From contig CABMIA010000086.1 in the NCBI GenBank assembly GCA_902386085.1, positions 1 through 5,591 on the forward strand: a stretch of 5,591 nucleotides of DNA. The letters are read 5' to 3'. A program made the position numbers and the translations under genes. Every line of letters begins with the position of its first letter. Position 1 is the first letter of the stretch. Shown in pieces: positions 4,604-5,591 of this stretch. The stretch is from an uncultured archaeon (GTDB taxonomy: Archaea; Halobacteriota; Methanosarcinia; Methanosarcinales; Methanoperedenaceae). A model generated the notes under the pieces. That model worked only from the letters and a program-made list of their open reading frames with translations. It did no database searches and was not told the origin of the DNA.

Positions 4604-5591
4604 CTATTCTTTTGCCTTCCATCCTTTCAGGTAAGTACCTGGAGGAAGCAGCACCCTGTCTGTTGCCGCCACAATACCGGTGGCAGCCCTTAATATCTCA
4701 GGAGATTTCATCTGCGCCTGTCCGAAAGCCACAGCCTCGCCTTTCAATGTGAAGATAGCTACGGTGTCTCCTTTATCAATCCCGCTCTCAAAGGACAGCA
4801 CACCCGGCGCTGCAAGGCTCGCGCCATGGCAGACCGCATCGACAGCGTTATCGCGTATCACTATTTTCGGGAGGTGCGAAAGTGCGAACTCCACAGGATA
4901 TACCACCTTTCTTAGCAGTTCTTCATTGCCGTTCTCCTTCCACTCAACATACGCATCTTTCAGGTCATGGAGCGTGATCAGGGTTTCATCCTCCCGGAAA
5001 GGGCCGCTCTTTGTCCTGCGGAGTTCCTGCATGTGCGCGCCTGTGCCAAGCGCCATTCCCATATCATGGCATAATTTCCTTATGTATGTCCCTGCCTCGC
5101 ACCCAACCTTGAAAAGGATATTTTTGCCATCAAGCTCAAGAAGCTCAAGATAATAGATGTTCCTTATCCTTGTTTCCCGCTTTACTGCCGATATTATGGA
5201 AGGCTTCTGGTAGATCTGGCCCGTGAATTCACCAAAAACTCTTTTTATCATATTTTCAGGGATTTCAGTATGAAGTTTCATCAGGCAGACATACTCCTTC
5301 CCTGCAGTAAGGAGCGCATCGACCGCTTTTGTCGCATCGCCGAGCAGAACGGGAAGAAGCCCGGTGACGTTCGGGTCAAGTGTTCCGCTGTGGCCTGCTT
5401 TTTCAAGCTCAAGGATTTTTTTCACCCAGGATGTTACCTCGTGGCTCGTGGGGCCGGCAGGCTTATCAAGATTTATCGCACCTATCAGGATGTACTCACC
5501 TATGGGACGGACAAGCGGCCGATTACCGTATCATTCATCTGTTGTATGCACTGATTTTACAAACAGTTCTCTGTTCACTTCAGAAGGCAAC
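4604..5591 (-). CDS. cbf5: Cbf5, H/ACA RNA-guided tRNA/rRNA pseudouridine synthase; 5' end cut by the window and interrupted by in-frame TGA
   Basis: This is the catalytic subunit of the archaeal H/ACA RNP (with Nop10, Gar1 and L7Ae), a TruB/dyskerin homologue that isomerises uridine in rRNA and tRNA. The open part runs from 5530 to the TAG at 4604-4606. It contains motif I, INLDKPAGPTSHEV (5435-5476), then GHSGTLDPNVTG with the catalytic Asp at 5375-5377, AGTYIRKLCHDMG, LRRTKSGPFREDETLITLHDL, and a C-terminal PUA domain from LPKIVIRDNAVDAV to TYLKGW. Upstream of TGA 5531-5533 the same frame reads LPSEVNRELFVKSVHTTDE, matching the normal Cbf5 N-terminus. The summed length is about 328 residues, near the family's usual 330-340, so the true start lies just past the edge. 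The first usable start after the TGA is GTG at 5425, which would delete motif I and is an unlikely true start. The TGA may be a mutation, a sequence error or read-through. Family assignment is certain; intactness is not. Confidence 0.9.
5531..5533 (-). other. cbf5: In-frame TGA inside the cbf5 N-terminal coding region
   Basis: The minus-strand frame reads GAT GAA TGA TAC GGT. Homologues have a variable residue here in a region following the pattern (T)DE-x-YG. A single C to T change from CGA (Arg) would explain it. No selenocysteine-type hairpin is obvious directly downstream. Confidence 0.8.

Noticed and set aside
4680..5153. Plus-strand open frame of 157 codons
   Set aside because: Antisense to the conserved Cbf5 catalytic and PUA domains; Ser-rich shadow composition.
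5423..5425. GTG as the true start of Cbf5
   Set aside because: It would remove motif I and the N-terminal strand, which are clearly encoded upstream in the same frame; no ribosome binding site precedes it.
5531..5533. TGA read as selenocysteine
   Set aside because: Cbf5 has no known selenocysteine position here, homologues have nothing like Cys at this point as far as I recall, and Methanosarcinales-type archaea are not known to use selenocysteine.
5270..5554. Plus-strand open frame of 94 codons
   Set aside because: Antisense to the Cbf5 N-terminus, including motif I and the catalytic Asp region.

Overview
The window reads as archaeal, and the features fit the Methanosarcinales. The right end carries Cbf5, the archaeal/eukaryotic-type H/ACA pseudouridine synthase. 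Several genes have TATA-like elements at archaeal spacing, and the tRNA-Ser lacks an encoded CCA and is followed by a plain T-run. A c-type cytochrome lipoprotein, an amicyanin-like cupredoxin with an EF-hand tail and a probable b-type membrane cytochrome suggest a cytochrome-rich lineage. A Methanoperedens-like anaerobic methane oxidiser is a reasonable guess, but it is inference and not shown by the sequence.

Every gene called here lies on the minus strand, so transcription runs right to left. From right to left these are: cbf5 (4604 to the right edge, interrupted by an in-frame TGA at 5531-5533); a five-helix membrane protein with two conserved-looking His residues (3900-4400); a secreted cupredoxin, Ig-like and EF-hand protein (3086-3847); a two-heme cytochrome c lipoprotein of cytochrome c peroxidase/MauG type (1460-2905) ending in a hairpin plus T-rich terminator; a tRNA-Ser(GGA) (1086-1170); a single-HKD phospholipase D-like nuclease (228-740); and the N-terminus of a papain-type (C1) cysteine peptidase running off the left edge (1-193).

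The three middle genes look like a redox set: a membrane cytochrome-like protein, a blue-copper carrier outside the membrane, and a lipid-anchored di-heme cytochrome. They probably pass electrons or detoxify peroxide at the cell surface. The PLD nuclease and C1 peptidase are 34 bases apart and probably share one promoter. A perfect 9-bp inverted repeat sits between its TATA box and the predicted start of transcription, where an archaeal repressor would bind.

The most notable observation is in cbf5. Recognisable Cbf5 sequence continues upstream of the longest open frame, through an in-frame TGA, to the window edge. The intergenic stretches at 805-1070 and 1171-1426 contain no convincing protein gene. 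The second holds three consecutive small hairpins placed correctly behind a plus-strand TATA-like element.
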